Positions 31,152-40,538 are shown, counted from the first letter of the stretch. The stretch: DNA of 42,378 nucleotides from a virus (IMGVR_UViG_3300042319_000516:1-42378), one strand, 5' to 3'. A program made the numbers and translations. The notes: generated by a model not told the origin, from the sequence alone.

Positions 31152-32233
31152 TGTCACTGGTGTTTGACCGCAGTTACCGATTGAGTGTAATTGAACAAAA
31201 AGTTACGTATACGGGTGGGTCTGCACCAGCGAATATTAAACAAGGCTATTCTACAGCATGGAAAGCCTCACCAAACGCTTCAGGAAGCCCTCTGAGCGCT
31301 TTACAGCAGACATACCACCCTACCGTATTCTTACAACAAGATAATGCAACAGGGAACCTTGTAGGCGTTTCTACAGACACTGCCAATCAGACGAAGACAA
31401 CATCCGGTGGTGATAGCGTAATGATCACCAACTTACACATGACTGCTGAGATTAATAGTGCAGCTAAAGAAGGTGACGTATCTACATCAGTTATCAGAGT
31501 ATACAACGCTTCAAAAGAAACAAGAGCTAAACTTGAAAGAAAGAATGCTTACGTAATCCTTGAAGCTGGGTACGGTGAAGATGTTGGTATCGTATTCACT
31601 GGAACATCTCAAAGAGCTTTCAGTAGAAAACAAGGTACGGATATTGTCACTGAGATACAGTGTGTAGATAGTAACGTGCAATTAAAGACTTCGAGAGTAT
31701 CTTTTGCTTGGCCTCCAAATACAAAGTATTCTCAAATACTTACGGATATTGCTGGCGCAATGAAAGAGCAAGGGATTGCCACTGGCTTTCTGGAAACAAA
31801 AGCTAAGAACTTAGATTCGTTACCGTCCCCTGAAGAAACTGTAGCTAAAGGTGGTTATAGTTTCCAAGGATTATCTTCTCAGTTGTTGGACAAAGTATGT
31901 GAGCAATTTGCGTACAATTGGTACATCACACTAAACGAGCTATACATTCATCCTCGTACATTCAATAAGTTCACTGTGCAGTATGATATTAATGCTGACC
32001 TGATGAAGTCAATGGAACCAGAACAAGAATCAAAGCAAGAGGTTCCTTCAGTTGAAACTCCTGCACGATTCAAGTTGGTAACATTCTTAGACCATCGTAT
32101 TAAGATAGGTCAGCTTATCAGAATCACACAAGGTCAATACAAAGGTTTATATAAAGTAATTTCAGTTGATACACGACTATCTTATTTAGATGGCGGTGGT
32201 TGGGATAGTGAAGTAGTATTGGAGATAGCATGA
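31151..32233 (+). CDS. Baseplate hub protein (gp27-like)
   Basis: A 360-residue protein between plug and spike genes. MITNLHMTAEINSAAKEGDVSTSVIRVYN, YVILEAGYGEDVGIVFTGTSQRAFSRKQGTDIVTEIQCVD and LYIHPRTFNKF are typical of hub proteins built from tube-like barrels. It would sit on the central spike and connect to the tube. Stop overlaps the spike gene (ATGA). Confidence 0.75.
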   Translation: MSLVFDRSYRLSVIEQKVTYTGGSAPANIKQGYSTAWKASPNASGSPLSALQQTYHPTVFLQQDNATGNLVGVSTDTANQTKTTSGGDSVMITNLHMTAEINSAAKEGDVSTSVIRVYNASKETRAKLERKNAYVILEAGYGEDVGIVFTGTSQRAFSRKQGTDIVTEIQCVDSNVQLKTSRVSFAWPPNTKYSQILTDIAGAMKEQGIATGFLETKAKNLDSLPSPEETVAKGGYSFQGLSSQLLDKVCEQFAYNWYITLNELYIHPRTFNKFTVQYDINADLMKSMEPEQESKQEVPSVETPARFKLVTFLDHRIKIGQLIRITQGQYKGLYKVISVDTRLSYLDGGGWDSEVVLEIA

Positions 32234-32874
32234 GCTTAAAAGCTTTTATGAAAAGTCATTTGGAATCATTGCAGTCACAAATCTTCACTGGACTTCCAGC
32301 TATTGTAACTGACAATTCTGAATACGAAAGTAAAAATATTATTTCTGTTCGTCCTACAATTGACATGCAGCATTCTGATGGACAAGTGAGTGAATGTCCT
32401 GAGATATTCAATGTTCCCGTGATTAACCCTTCTGCTGGTGGAGGGTTATTATCATTTCCAATTCAGATTGGTGATACAGTTTGGATTGAGTTCTCAATGC
32501 GTAACATTGAAGAATGGTTGGAAGGTGATGGTGGCTCTGTTACTGAACCAACGCAACGTATGCACGACATGAGTGATGCTGTTGCTATTGTTGGATTGTA
32601 CACAAAGAATAGTCATTTACAACCAGACAAGAAAGATGTTGTTCTTAAGTTTAAAGACAATAAGCTGGTACTGAAAGAAGATGGTAATGTAGAGATACAT
32701 AGTAAGTCTAAATATTCTGTGTACAATGACCAAGAAGAACTGGTTGCTTTACTCAGTGACATTGTTGACACAATAGCTAACACCACAGTCAACACTATAT
32801 TCGGCCCTACACCTTTAAACAGTAAAGCACAGATAATGCAACTGAAGGCCAAGCTTGACACATTTAAAAAATAG
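32230..32874 (+). CDS. Central spike/puncturing protein (Gp138-like)
   Basis: A 214-residue protein. IISVRPTIDMQHSDGQVSECPEIFNVPVINPSAGGGLLSFPIQIGDTVWIEFSMRNIEEWL (shown in part: VPVINPSAGGGLLSFPI) matches the Gp138 N-terminal OB-type domain of membrane-puncturing spikes. The C-terminal half (KFKDNKLVLKEDGNVEIHS) is a likely beta-helical shaft. It pierces the outer membrane on contraction. Confidence 0.8.
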   Translation: MSLKAFMKSHLESLQSQIFTGLPAIVTDNSEYESKNIISVRPTIDMQHSDGQVSECPEIFNVPVINPSAGGGLLSFPIQIGDTVWIEFSMRNIEEWLEGDGGSVTEPTQRMHDMSDAVAIVGLYTKNSHLQPDKKDVVLKFKDNKLVLKEDGNVEIHSKSKYSVYNDQEELVALLSDIVDTIANTTVNTIFGPTPLNSKAQIMQLKAKLDTFKK

Positions 32875-32877
32875 CTG

Positions 32878-32906
32878 TTGACAAAATAAGCCAATGGCTT
32901 TAATAT
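32878..32906 (+). promoter_or_regulatory. Sigma70-type promoter in the baseplate region
   Basis: TTGACA (32878-32883), 17-base spacer, TAATAT (32901-32906), directly before the gene at 32922. Strong match; may reinforce expression of baseplate and fibre genes. Confidence 0.78.
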
Positions 32907-32921
32907 ATTAGGAGACTTAGA

Positions 32922-33113
32922 ATGGCAATGAGTGCTTCATCTCTTGCTGCTGCAATCAAATCCGCAGTAAATGCTATTGATGTTGATAATGGAGAAATCA
33001 CAAATGATTCCGTTATTGACGCTTTAGCCTCCGCTATTGTTAATCACATCAAAGATAACGCCAAAGCAAATGTTACTGGCGGTAGCTCAGCAGGGCAGTG
33101 GCCCATCATCTAA
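32922..33113 (+). CDS. Small 63-residue baseplate-region protein
   Basis: MAMSASSLAAAIKSAVNAID starts an Ala-rich helical protein that ends KANVTGGSSAGQWPII. Similar short proteins occur between spike and wedge genes in simple myoviruses. ATG 32922 follows AGGAGACTTAGA. Possible spike-tip or assembly factor, not established. Confidence 0.65.
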   Translation: MAMSASSLAAAIKSAVNAIDVDNGEITNDSVIDALASAIVNHIKDNAKANVTGGSSAGQWPII

Positions 33114-33122
33114 GGGTCTATA

Positions 33123-33482
33123 ATGGCAGACATTAAATTAACATCAGCACACGATATAGACTGGAATGATTTTGTATTGACGACTGACAACTCCATGTCT
33201 GTAGCTCAGAAGATTAAGATTCGCTTATTACGTTATCGTGGTGAATACTTCAAAGATACAACGCTCGGTATTGATTACTTTGGGACTGTTCTGGGTAAGA
33301 CGCAGAAAGAAGTAGTTGATACAATATTCATTGATGAAATCACAGACACTGTTGGTGTCCTGACACTTGATGCTTATGAATCTATTCTGGATAGCACTGG
33401 TGTATATACAGCTTCTTTTGTAGCAACCACAGACGAGGGTGTTACATTCCAATTCAATATCCAGCCAATAGAATTACTGTGA
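33123..33482 (+). CDS. Baseplate wedge protein (gp25/gpW-like)
   Basis: A 119-residue protein with SVAQKIKIRLLRYRGEYFKDTTLGIDYFGTVLGK, the pattern of gp25-like wedge proteins ('q.i..rL.t..GEw..d...G.dy...i'). It starts sheath assembly at the baseplate. Position before the J-like gene fits. Confidence 0.82.
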   Translation: MADIKLTSAHDIDWNDFVLTTDNSMSVAQKIKIRLLRYRGEYFKDTTLGIDYFGTVLGKTQKEVVDTIFIDEITDTVGVLTLDAYESILDSTGVYTASFVATTDEGVTFQFNIQPIELL

Positions 33483-33492
33483 GGATAAGAGA

Positions 33493-34908
33493 TTGTCAAT
33501 TACAACAACTGGGTATGACCTGAAGCGTTATCAAGACATTATTGCAGAAGTGCAAAGTGATTTCATTACAGCAACGGGTAATCCTAATTTTGATATGAGT
33601 GATGACTCACTCATTGGTATTTTAAATAGAATCTGGTGCTTGAAAGTATCAGAACTTTATGAATTAGCAGCAGCACAATGGAGTGCTGGCGATCCTGATA
33701 CAGCTACAGGTGTTGCATTAGAACGTATTGTTCGTAGAGCAAGAATGACTCGCTTACAAGCTGTGAAAGCTTATGGTACATTAGAGTTCACTGGTACGTT
33801 AGGTGCTAACATCAACTCAGGTACACAAGTAAAAGATTTAGCCGGTAATGTTGTCCAGACATTAGCTCAACTGACATTGAATAGTGCTACACTGAAAGCT
33901 GTGAACATCAACATCACCGTAGCTAATAACTTCACATATTCTTTGTCCGTCAATGGCGTAGTTTATTCTGTTATCTCAGATGCTACAGCAACAGAAGCTG
34001 AAATAATTTCTCTGTTTCAAACAGTATTGTCATCTCTGACTACAATCTCAGTAAGTAATAATGCTAACAGACTTCAGTTAACAAGTCAAACAGATTTCTC
34101 TGTGTCTGTATCAACAAACTTAGCTATCTTCAATGTAACAAATTCTGTTGCTTCTGAAGCGCTGATTGCTAATACAGAAGACTATGAAGCAAACACATTA
34201 AACTACTTAGTCACCACGTTACCATCTATTGTTGTAACCAACAATCAGAAGTGGGTGACAGGTAGAGCTGAAGAAACTGACGCTGAACTACGTAGCCGTT
34301 TCTATGGTAGTGTTGGCGGGCAAGGTAAAGCTACAGTGAATGCTATCTTCGCAGCACTATCGTCTACTGAAGGTGTAGTGAGTGCGGTAGTAGAAGAAAA
34401 CTGGACGAACACAACAAACTCAAACGGTTTACCAGCTAAGAGTATTGAATGTACCGTTAAAGGTGGTAGTGACTTAGCTGTAGCTAATACGGTATGGAAC
34501 ACTAAACCGGCGGGTATTCAACCTTTCGGTAATACATCCACAAACATTGTTGATAGCCAAAACCAAACACAAACAATCTTCTACTCCCGTCCTGTTGACC
34601 AGTATATTCATGTTCGTGTGGAATATCAACTATACAGCGAAGAATTATTCCCGTCAGATGGTGCTGTGCAGATTGCTAACGCAGTGAAATCTTATGGTGA
34701 CTCATTAGGATTGAATGAAGATGTAATCCCTCAACGTATTATGGGTGCTATCTATTCTAAAGTAAGTGGTATCAGTAACCTCGCTGTCACTGCTGGTAAG
34801 ACATTAACTCCCACTGATACCCCTGTATTGTCTAGCGGCATTACTACTATTGGTAGAAAGGATGAAGCTGTATTTGATATTAGTCGTATCACAGTAATTG
34901 CGGGGTAA
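33493..34908 (+). CDS. Baseplate J-like wedge protein
   Basis: A 471-residue protein starting at TTG 33493 after AGGATAAGAGA. The N-terminus (YDLKRYQDIIAEVQSDFITATGNPNFDMSDDSLIGILNRI), DTATGVALERIVRRARMTR, and VTGRAEETDAELRSRFYGSVGGQGKATVNAIFAALSSTEGV match the baseplate J/gp47 family, a main wedge subunit. Complete by length and motif order. Confidence 0.88.
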   Translation: MSITTTGYDLKRYQDIIAEVQSDFITATGNPNFDMSDDSLIGILNRIWCLKVSELYELAAAQWSAGDPDTATGVALERIVRRARMTRLQAVKAYGTLEFTGTLGANINSGTQVKDLAGNVVQTLAQLTLNSATLKAVNINITVANNFTYSLSVNGVVYSVISDATATEAEIISLFQTVLSSLTTISVSNNANRLQLTSQTDFSVSVSTNLAIFNVTNSVASEALIANTEDYEANTLNYLVTTLPSIVVTNNQKWVTGRAEETDAELRSRFYGSVGGQGKATVNAIFAALSSTEGVVSAVVEENWTNTTNSNGLPAKSIECTVKGGSDLAVANTVWNTKPAGIQPFGNTSTNIVDSQNQTQTIFYSRPVDQYIHVRVEYQLYSEELFPSDGAVQIANAVKSYGDSLGLNEDVIPQRIMGAIYSKVSGISNLAVTAGKTLTPTDTPVLSSGITTIGRKDEAVFDISRITVIAG

Positions 34909-34912
34909 TATC

Positions 34913-35530
34913 ATGTACCCAGTTAAGATAACAAATCATGTGGAGCAAGCGAAAGCTTTGCTCCTCTATCAATTTAGAAATAGTCCTAACATTCAGAAAG
35001 TAGTTGAAGTATTCCATACACAAATACAGAACGTAGAGAATGAATACTTCACTTTACTTGAATCCCTCGGTATTGATACAGCGTATGGCTACGCTTTAGA
35101 TGTTATCGGGAAAGAAGTACAAGAAGCTCGACAGAGTAGAACTGATGAAGAGTATAGAAGTGCTATTCTCACTAAAGTATTCATAAACAATTCATCGGGT
35201 ACGCCAGAAGAAGTTATTGCTGCCGCCAAACAAATTACTGGAGCAACAACAATTAAGTATTCTGAGCAATATCCTGCTGCTGTTGTGTTAGAGATTCTTG
35301 GAGCAGAGTATGTTTCCAAGGCAACAACTATCCGTAAAACAATACCCGCTGCTGTAGATTTAGTGTTCGGTAATACAATGGAAATTGATACAGCACAATC
35401 TTATTCCGGTGCTGCCTACACACAGCAAGTGTTGTTTGAAAGCAATCCGGTTTATACAGATCTAATAGTTGGTGGGTATTTAGTCTCTACAGGACAATTA
35501 TCAGAAGATACCATATTGTACCAACCATAA
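34913..35530 (+). CDS. Baseplate/tail protein DUF2612-like (gpI role)
   Basis: Start at ATG 34913 (MYPVKITNHVEQAKALLLYQF) behind GGGGTAATATC. The 205-residue protein has YALDVIGKEVQEARQSRTDEEYRSAILTKVFINNSSGTPEEVI, the DUF2612 signature. It would join wedge to fibre, as gpI does. It precedes the fibre genes, as usual. Confidence 0.82.
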   Translation: MYPVKITNHVEQAKALLLYQFRNSPNIQKVVEVFHTQIQNVENEYFTLLESLGIDTAYGYALDVIGKEVQEARQSRTDEEYRSAILTKVFINNSSGTPEEVIAAAKQITGATTIKYSEQYPAAVVLEILGAEYVSKATTIRKTIPAAVDLVFGNTMEIDTAQSYSGAAYTQQVLFESNPVYTDLIVGGYLVSTGQLSEDTILYQP

Positions 35531-35542
35531 CAGAGGAAAGAA

Positions 35543-37489
35543 ATGAGTATTACAAAATTATATGCTGGTGTGGTTGGTGATCCATTAAATACATCAGGCC
35601 CACAACTCGCGGCCTCAGTTAACCAGTTAATTGATACACACGTATCGCATTTGAAAGCACTGCCTACGGCGGCAAATGCACAGACTAACACTGTGTATAA
35701 AGTTATATCTTTCTACGATGGTTGGGCCGCACTTACCTCTACCCCAAGTGGCGGTGGTTTATTTGTATGGAATCCTACCGCAAATAAAGCACTACATAAC
35801 GGGATTACACACTATTCTCCAGAATCAATATTAGCTTGGGATGGTACTCAAGCTGATTTACCTACACTACTAGACTGGACTGGTTCTGGTACAGGGGTAT
35901 TTGTACGTATTCGTGGTGAGAGTTTGAATGTAGAGATGGCTGGTGCTGTGCAGAGCAATGCAATTAATAACGCAGCAGCTATCACAAAGACATTAAATGT
36001 GGCAGCTAGTTTACAATGTATGGTATCAGGTACTAAAGGTATCTGGTATGGAGTTAGCGGAAACATCACAACTCCGACTTGGGTTTGGTTAGAAAGTATT
36101 AAACTAAAACAATTAACCCCCGCTAGTGTAAGCCGTAGAACATTATTCCAAGCATCTGGTACTAAATTTCACCTTAAAGATGTTACTGTAGATAGAAACG
36201 GGGACGGCTCTAGCGGCTCATTAACTGATGCTGCTGGAGTTTGGGTGAATGACTGTCCTGACGTCAATCTTGAAGATGTAGAAGTATTTGGTAATGACTT
36301 TGGTTCTGGTATTGCTGTTATTCGTTGTGATAATGCAGTAATCAAAAGTATCTTTGTTCACGATATTGCCGGAGGTACTAATGTGTCTGCTGCAATTACA
36401 GATGACTCTATTCACGGTTTATGGGTACAGGGTGGTACTGGAGTTACTATTATCAACCCACGCATCAGGAACTTGCTGAACCGTTGGTCGGGTCAAGCAT
36501 CATTCAACCGTTTTTCTAGGGGTATTGCTATAGGTGGGTCAAAGAGATTCTCCATCAGCAACCCTATGGTGGATAATGTTGACCAAGGTATTGATCTTAC
36601 TGGAGACCAAAATCCAGAGTTCTTTGAAGTGACTGGAGGTATAATTTCCAACTGTTATACTTGGGGAACTAAATGCGCTAACAGTGTACAAAACGGAGTC
36701 TTCACTGGGGTAGTGGCTTACCGTTGCGGTCAATCAGGTTTTGTGTCTAGCTCACCTAGCGTAGTGATGCCTGATAGAACTCAGAACATCACTTATACAG
36801 GATGTAAATCTATCCAAACTGGTTTTGGCGGGGTGTGGACCTCACTTGCTAACGTAGCTGGTTTTAGAGTGGCTAACACAGGTACTTATCCTGATTATCC
36901 TCGTTCTATTAAGTATGTGGGTTGTTCAGCAGATGGGGCTGACGGAGCAATGGAGTATGGTTTCTTCAGTGACGCCACATTAGGTACAACTGACGGTGAA
37001 CAATGGATTGAAGCGATTCACTGTGATGTTCAAGGAGCTATAGTTAAAAACTACTATGGACTAAACAATGGATATGCAGACAGACAGCGTAGCACTGCAC
37101 AATCTATCCCAAACAATGTTTGGACAGACCTTGAATATACTTCCACAACAGACTTCATGGGGGCATCTTCTGGGGTCGCATCTACTGAACTAAGTGCAAC
37201 TCGATCTGGAATTTACACAATAGATGCAGGTATTACATGGGCAGGTAGTAATGTAGGAACTCGTTTCATTAGGTTAATGCTCAATGGTGTGGTAGTGAGA
37301 GGCTCTATAGTAAGAATTCCAGCGGTGACTGCTAATGAATTTAATATGAATACATCCATAACGATCCCAGTAAACACTGGGGGATTGCCAGTAAAAGTTC
37401 AAGTTTGCCAAGACAGTGGTGCTGCTTTGAATATCTTAGGTGGGGCTTTTAGACTTTCATTGGTATCGGCAGGTTATGGTGGAAACTAA
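35543..37489 (+). CDS. Tail spike with beta-helix and C-terminal C1q-like domain
   Basis: A 648-residue protein. Residues about 1-115 resemble a spike-anchor region. About 190-500 shows short beta-helix repeats with N-D-V-x-I steps (FHLKDVTVDRNGDGSS, DVNLEDVEVFGND, GVTIINPRIRN, FSISNPMVDNVDQGIDL), a pectate-lyase-like right-handed helix as in glycan depolymerases. About 515-648 (WTDLEYTSTTDFMG...SGIYTIDAGITWAG) is a C1q/TNF-like jelly roll. It probably binds or cleaves a surface polysaccharide; no catalytic residues can be assigned. Confidence 0.75.
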   Translation: MSITKLYAGVVGDPLNTSGPQLAASVNQLIDTHVSHLKALPTAANAQTNTVYKVISFYDGWAALTSTPSGGGLFVWNPTANKALHNGITHYSPESILAWDGTQADLPTLLDWTGSGTGVFVRIRGESLNVEMAGAVQSNAINNAAAITKTLNVAASLQCMVSGTKGIWYGVSGNITTPTWVWLESIKLKQLTPASVSRRTLFQASGTKFHLKDVTVDRNGDGSSGSLTDAAGVWVNDCPDVNLEDVEVFGNDFGSGIAVIRCDNAVIKSIFVHDIAGGTNVSAAITDDSIHGLWVQGGTGVTIINPRIRNLLNRWSGQASFNRFSRGIAIGGSKRFSISNPMVDNVDQGIDLTGDQNPEFFEVTGGIISNCYTWGTKCANSVQNGVFTGVVAYRCGQSGFVSSSPSVVMPDRTQNITYTGCKSIQTGFGGVWTSLANVAGFRVANTGTYPDYPRSIKYVGCSADGADGAMEYGFFSDATLGTTDGEQWIEAIHCDVQGAIVKNYYGLNNGYADRQRSTAQSIPNNVWTDLEYTSTTDFMGASSGVASTELSATRSGIYTIDAGITWAGSNVGTRFIRLMLNGVVVRGSIVRIPAVTANEFNMNTSITIPVNTGGLPVKVQVCQDSGAALNILGGAFRLSLVSAGYGGN

Positions 37490-37507
37490 TATAATACAGG
37501 AAATAAA

Positions 37508-38320
37508 ATGGCTACAATTTTAACAGATGTAGGTAGGGCTAAATTATTAGTAGCCACTCCAATGGCGCCTGTTACTCTTTTAAGTATGGCATTTGGTGAC
37601 GGCAGTGGGTCTCTCCCTGCCGTTGACCCTACCAGAACATCTCTGGTAAATGAAGTAATTAGGGTTAATTGCTCTAATCCAATTAAAGATACTGCAGACC
37701 CCACAGTGATTGCAGTAAGTGGGTACATTCCGAGAACGTTCGGTGGTGTAACATTACGTGAAGTTGGCATCTATGATAGTACTGGTGTTTTGATTGCTTA
37801 CGGTACAATTAACAACCAAGTAATTCAAACACCGACAACAGAATATGGTTTCACTTATGTTGGTACTATCAGGGTAAAACTTGATAACACCGCAATGACA
37901 ACTGTAATCAATTCTGATGCCCCTGCTTTTGACCACAGAGGACTGACCTTTAGGTCAGATCCTAACGCTCACCCAGCGTCATCTATTGACACAACTGGCG
38001 GTAGAACAGTTCAGCAGATGTTTAGTCTTGCTAAAGTATTGTCTACTTCAGGTGCATTGATTGTCGGTGAGAATAATATTGTTACTGGCAACACTACACA
38101 AACATTACCTTCTATCTCCGGCTTAGCTGCTGGCAGTAAAGTAGAAGTATATAAAGCTTCAGGTAATGTAGTAACAGTCCAATGTAATAATATTGCTACT
38201 GAACAAATTAGAGTTGGTAATAGTGCTGCTGACGCAGCGGATTATGACTCTTTTGTATTAGACACAAATTCCCGTTTTGTATTCACATGGACAGGAACTG
38301 TATGGGAGTGTAATTTCTAA
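37508..38320 (+). CDS. Tail fibre protein with collar-type N-terminus
   Basis: A 270-residue protein. ILTDVGRAKLLVATPMAPVTLLSMAFGDG (N-terminus) is the phage tail-collar fibre anchor pattern (DUF3751-like), binding the baseplate. After residue 150 a linker (FRSDPNAHPASSIDTTGGRTVQQ) leads to a small beta domain (SGLAAGSKVEVYKASGNVVTVQ ... FTWTGTVWECNF) whose relative is encoded in the next gene. Stop overlaps the next start (TAATG). Confidence 0.78.
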   Translation: MATILTDVGRAKLLVATPMAPVTLLSMAFGDGSGSLPAVDPTRTSLVNEVIRVNCSNPIKDTADPTVIAVSGYIPRTFGGVTLREVGIYDSTGVLIAYGTINNQVIQTPTTEYGFTYVGTIRVKLDNTAMTTVINSDAPAFDHRGLTFRSDPNAHPASSIDTTGGRTVQQMFSLAKVLSTSGALIVGENNIVTGNTTQTLPSISGLAAGSKVEVYKASGNVVTVQCNNIATEQIRVGNSAADAADYDSFVLDTNSRFVFTWTGTVWECNF

Positions 38321-38625
38321 TGGCTGGTCAAGGTAAGGCTTCATTAGTTAGAGATAAATATAAAGTATTATCCGCTAACTCAAATACTGTGGCTAGTTGG
38401 ACATATCATGTTACAACAGCTTCAACAATTACGTTACCAAATACATCAACATTATCTGTTGGTGACAAGGTAACATTTACAAAGAAAATAGGTGTTGTTC
38501 CTACAATTCAGCGTTTCGGCAGTACAGTATTAATCAAGACAAGTCTGGGGACAGATTCTAGTGTTTTGTTTGATATTGAAGCTGAGATTATTTTTGTATG
38601 GAATGGTACGGAGTGGGAGGTATAA
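38320..38625 (+). CDS. Short fibre-tip-like protein, paralogous to the upstream fibre C-terminus
   Basis: A 101-residue beta-rich protein. TITLPNTSTLSVGDKVTFTKKIGVVPTIQ and FVWNGTEWEV align with TLPSISGLAAGSKVEVYKASGNVVTVQ and FTWTGTVWECNF of the preceding fibre. It appears to be a duplicated receptor-binding tip domain, separately expressed. It could cap, swap with or be exchanged for the fibre tip. Confidence 0.65.
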   Translation: MAGQGKASLVRDKYKVLSANSNTVASWTYHVTTASTITLPNTSTLSVGDKVTFTKKIGVVPTIQRFGSTVLIKTSLGTDSSVLFDIEAEIIFVWNGTEWEV

Positions 38626-39054
38626 ATGCCTATTAGTTTAAAAGCAGCGTCAGGTGGCGGAGGTCTTCCTCGCCTTGCCCCAGATCTGAATTTTCCATCT
38701 CAGATAGGGAGCTTGGGTACTAAGCAAGTGGTTATCAACAACGCTAGTACAGGACTTCGTACACTGTTGTCTTTGAGCGGTAAGTTCTCTATAAAACAAT
38801 TATCTATTTCTGGATTAACCGCTGCCGAGAATATTATAATACGTTGTGTCATTGATTCTGAAGAAATTTGGAATACTACATTCTCGTCTGGAGGAATTGA
38901 CCCTTTGTATTTATTGTCGCCCGCTACAATATCAGCAGGACAAGGAATGTCAATTTCTGAAGAAATTATGTGCAATTCTTCTTTTAGTTTACAAATACAA
39001 ACTACTACAGTAAATACAGTAACGCTCCAGTACCATGTCAGGCCAATAAAATGA
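38626..39054 (+). CDS. Hypothetical fibre-associated beta protein
   Basis: A 142-residue protein with a Gly-rich start (AASGGGGLPRLAPDLNFPSQIG) followed by a beta-rich body (LRTLLSLSGKFSIKQLSISG ... VTLQYHVRPIK). It follows the fibre genes directly and ends as ATGA with the next gene. Possibly another fibre tip or head-fibre protein; no family recognised. Confidence 0.6.
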   Translation: MPISLKAASGGGGLPRLAPDLNFPSQIGSLGTKQVVINNASTGLRTLLSLSGKFSIKQLSISGLTAAENIIIRCVIDSEEIWNTTFSSGGIDPLYLLSPATISAGQGMSISEEIMCNSSFSLQIQTTTVNTVTLQYHVRPIK

Positions 39055-39383
39055 AGAAAATATTTGATAATGGCACTCACGCTATATTCACTGACGGAGA
39101 GCCTGCTGAACCAGAGAAACATCATAGGATTACTATTCAGGCAGCGAAACTTCGATTTACTCCAGAAGAAAGGACCACTATTCGCCTGTTGACCTCCACC
39201 AACCCTGCGGTGTTTGACTTCTACGACATATTGGATTCCGGCTTCTATGTAGACTTGAAACGTAATGAGTTTAAGCAGGGACTTCTCTATTTAAAAAGCA
39301 TCGAAGTCCTTACAGAAGAACGTGTAAACCAAATACTAAACTCTCCAATATTAGAAACAGAAATTTATAGAGGTGCTTTATGA
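39051..39383 (+). CDS. Hypothetical 110-residue protein, possible fibre accessory
   Basis: MKKIFDNGTHAIFTDGEPAEPE... begins a small domain with an acidic loop, then a helical part (TEERVNQILNSPILETEIYRGAL). It is coupled on both sides (ATGA overlaps) within the fibre cluster. A tail-fibre assembly role is a positional guess only. Confidence 0.6.
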   Translation: MKKIFDNGTHAIFTDGEPAEPEKHHRITIQAAKLRFTPEERTTIRLLTSTNPAVFDFYDILDSGFYVDLKRNEFKQGLLYLKSIEVLTEERVNQILNSPILETEIYRGAL

Positions 39384-39766
39384 AAGGCTACAAACCCGAC
39401 GGCGCAGATTTTAATTTTGTAAGCGGTGGATATAAATGTGCAGTCGGTATCAACGCAGATACGGATGATGAATGGCATATCTATATGACCAAACAGAAGT
39501 CAGCAGGTGGGGCTACAGAAACTTATCAAGATTGGGAATTGGTGTATGTGTGGTCAGATGCACAACGCCTGATTGTTGAAAAATACAAAGGTGATTTTAA
39601 AGGGATGTTTGATGCTTTTGGTAAAGAAGCAGCACCTACATTAAAGAAAATGACTGGTGGTACATTACCAGAGATCCCAACAGACGTTATCGGTAAACTG
39701 TTCTGGCACGTCCGTTACAAACTGTCTTTTCGTCCTGACACGTTTGAAGTCTTTCATCAGGGATAA
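39380..39766 (+). CDS. Hypothetical 128-residue protein
   Basis: MKGYKPDGADFNFVSGGYKCAVG... is a Trp/Tyr-rich mixed protein (DEWHIYMTKQKSAGG, DWELVYVWSDAQRL). I recognise no family. Coupled to the upstream gene by ATGA, and followed 3 bases later by the amidase-like gene. Confidence 0.6.
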   Translation: MKGYKPDGADFNFVSGGYKCAVGINADTDDEWHIYMTKQKSAGGATETYQDWELVYVWSDAQRLIVEKYKGDFKGMFDAFGKEAAPTLKKMTGGTLPEIPTDVIGKLFWHVRYKLSFRPDTFEVFHQG

Positions 39767-39769
39767 AAT

Positions 39770-40219
39770 ATGCAAACGGTTAGGTTGATTGTTGGTAAAG
39801 GTAAGAACCCATTCAGTTATGCAATCAAAGCTGTAACAGATAGTCGCTGGAGCCATATTGGTTTAGTAGCTGGTGATTATGTATATGAGTCAGCAGCATT
39901 CAAAGGGGTTGTTAAGACTCCTCTGATTGAATTCAAGCAACGCTACAGAGGTGATTGGGAAATCATTGAAGTAGATGTTACTGACGCTAACGAAGTGTAC
40001 ACAACAGCTAAATCACTGCTAGGTTGTGGCTATGATTACTTTGGTGTATTCGGTTTAGCTTTCCGACTCAACCTCTCTGTTGATAAGCGGTATCAGTGTG
40101 CTGAATACATTGCTGAATGTTTGGGTATTCGATTAGATAAATGCTACAAAGCCACTCCTGAAGGGATTTGGTTATATAGGGGCAAAACATTATTTAAAGG
40201 AGTTAAAGGTGAGTTTTGA
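39770..40219 (+). CDS. Permuted papain-fold (NlpC/P60/YiiX-like) hydrolase
   Basis: A 149-residue protein. SRWSHIGLVAGDYVYES places His29 before YQCAEYIAECLGI with Cys110. This His-before-Cys order is that of the circularly permuted NlpC/P60 (YiiX/LRAT-like) fold. It may cut peptidoglycan peptides or act on lipid or protein amides. It precedes the lysis genes, so a cell-wall role is plausible but not proved. Confidence 0.75.
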   Translation: MQTVRLIVGKGKNPFSYAIKAVTDSRWSHIGLVAGDYVYESAAFKGVVKTPLIEFKQRYRGDWEIIEVDVTDANEVYTTAKSLLGCGYDYFGVFGLAFRLNLSVDKRYQCAEYIAECLGIRLDKCYKATPEGIWLYRGKTLFKGVKGEF

Positions 40220-40508
40220 AGTGTTTATGGTAAAGTTTGGACAATGGGGATGGGCCGGTCTCATAGCCGTGGGTGGATGGTTATGGAACAAACAGGATGC
40301 TAAAATCAGCAAACTGGAAACAGCACATAAAGAATTCATTACCTCTGAAGAAGCTAAGAAAATGGTACAAGAAATTATCGAACCAATCCGAGCTGAACAG
40401 AAGGAATTGAAAGTAGACTTAAAACACGTCCTCACCGCCGTCTTAGAGATTCAGAAAGAGATGGCGGTTCAGACAGCTCTACAGAAAGAAAGAAACCAAT
40501 CTAAATAA
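40209..40508 (+). CDS. Membrane-anchored coiled-coil protein
   Basis: A 99-residue protein from GTG 40209 (ribosome site AAAGGAG), overlapping the previous gene by 11 bases. A hydrophobic segment (WAGLIAVGGWLW, about 14-26) is followed by a long charged helix (AEQKELKVDLKHVLTAVLEIQKEMAVQ). This resembles i-spanin or holin-associated proteins in shape, but no partner o-spanin is evident. Confidence 0.6.
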   Translation: MSFEVFMVKFGQWGWAGLIAVGGWLWNKQDAKISKLETAHKEFITSEEAKKMVQEIIEPIRAEQKELKVDLKHVLTAVLEIQKEMAVQTALQKERNQSK

Positions 40509-40509
40509 T

Positions 40510-40538
40510 TTGACACACGAAAAGGAACGGATTATGAT
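40510..40538 (+). promoter_or_regulatory. Sigma70-type promoter before the lysis genes
   Basis: TTGACA (40510-40515), 17-base spacer, TATGAT (40533-40538). Its -10 overlaps the ATG of the 25-residue frame at 40534, so that frame could only be read from upstream transcripts. Confidence 0.65.
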
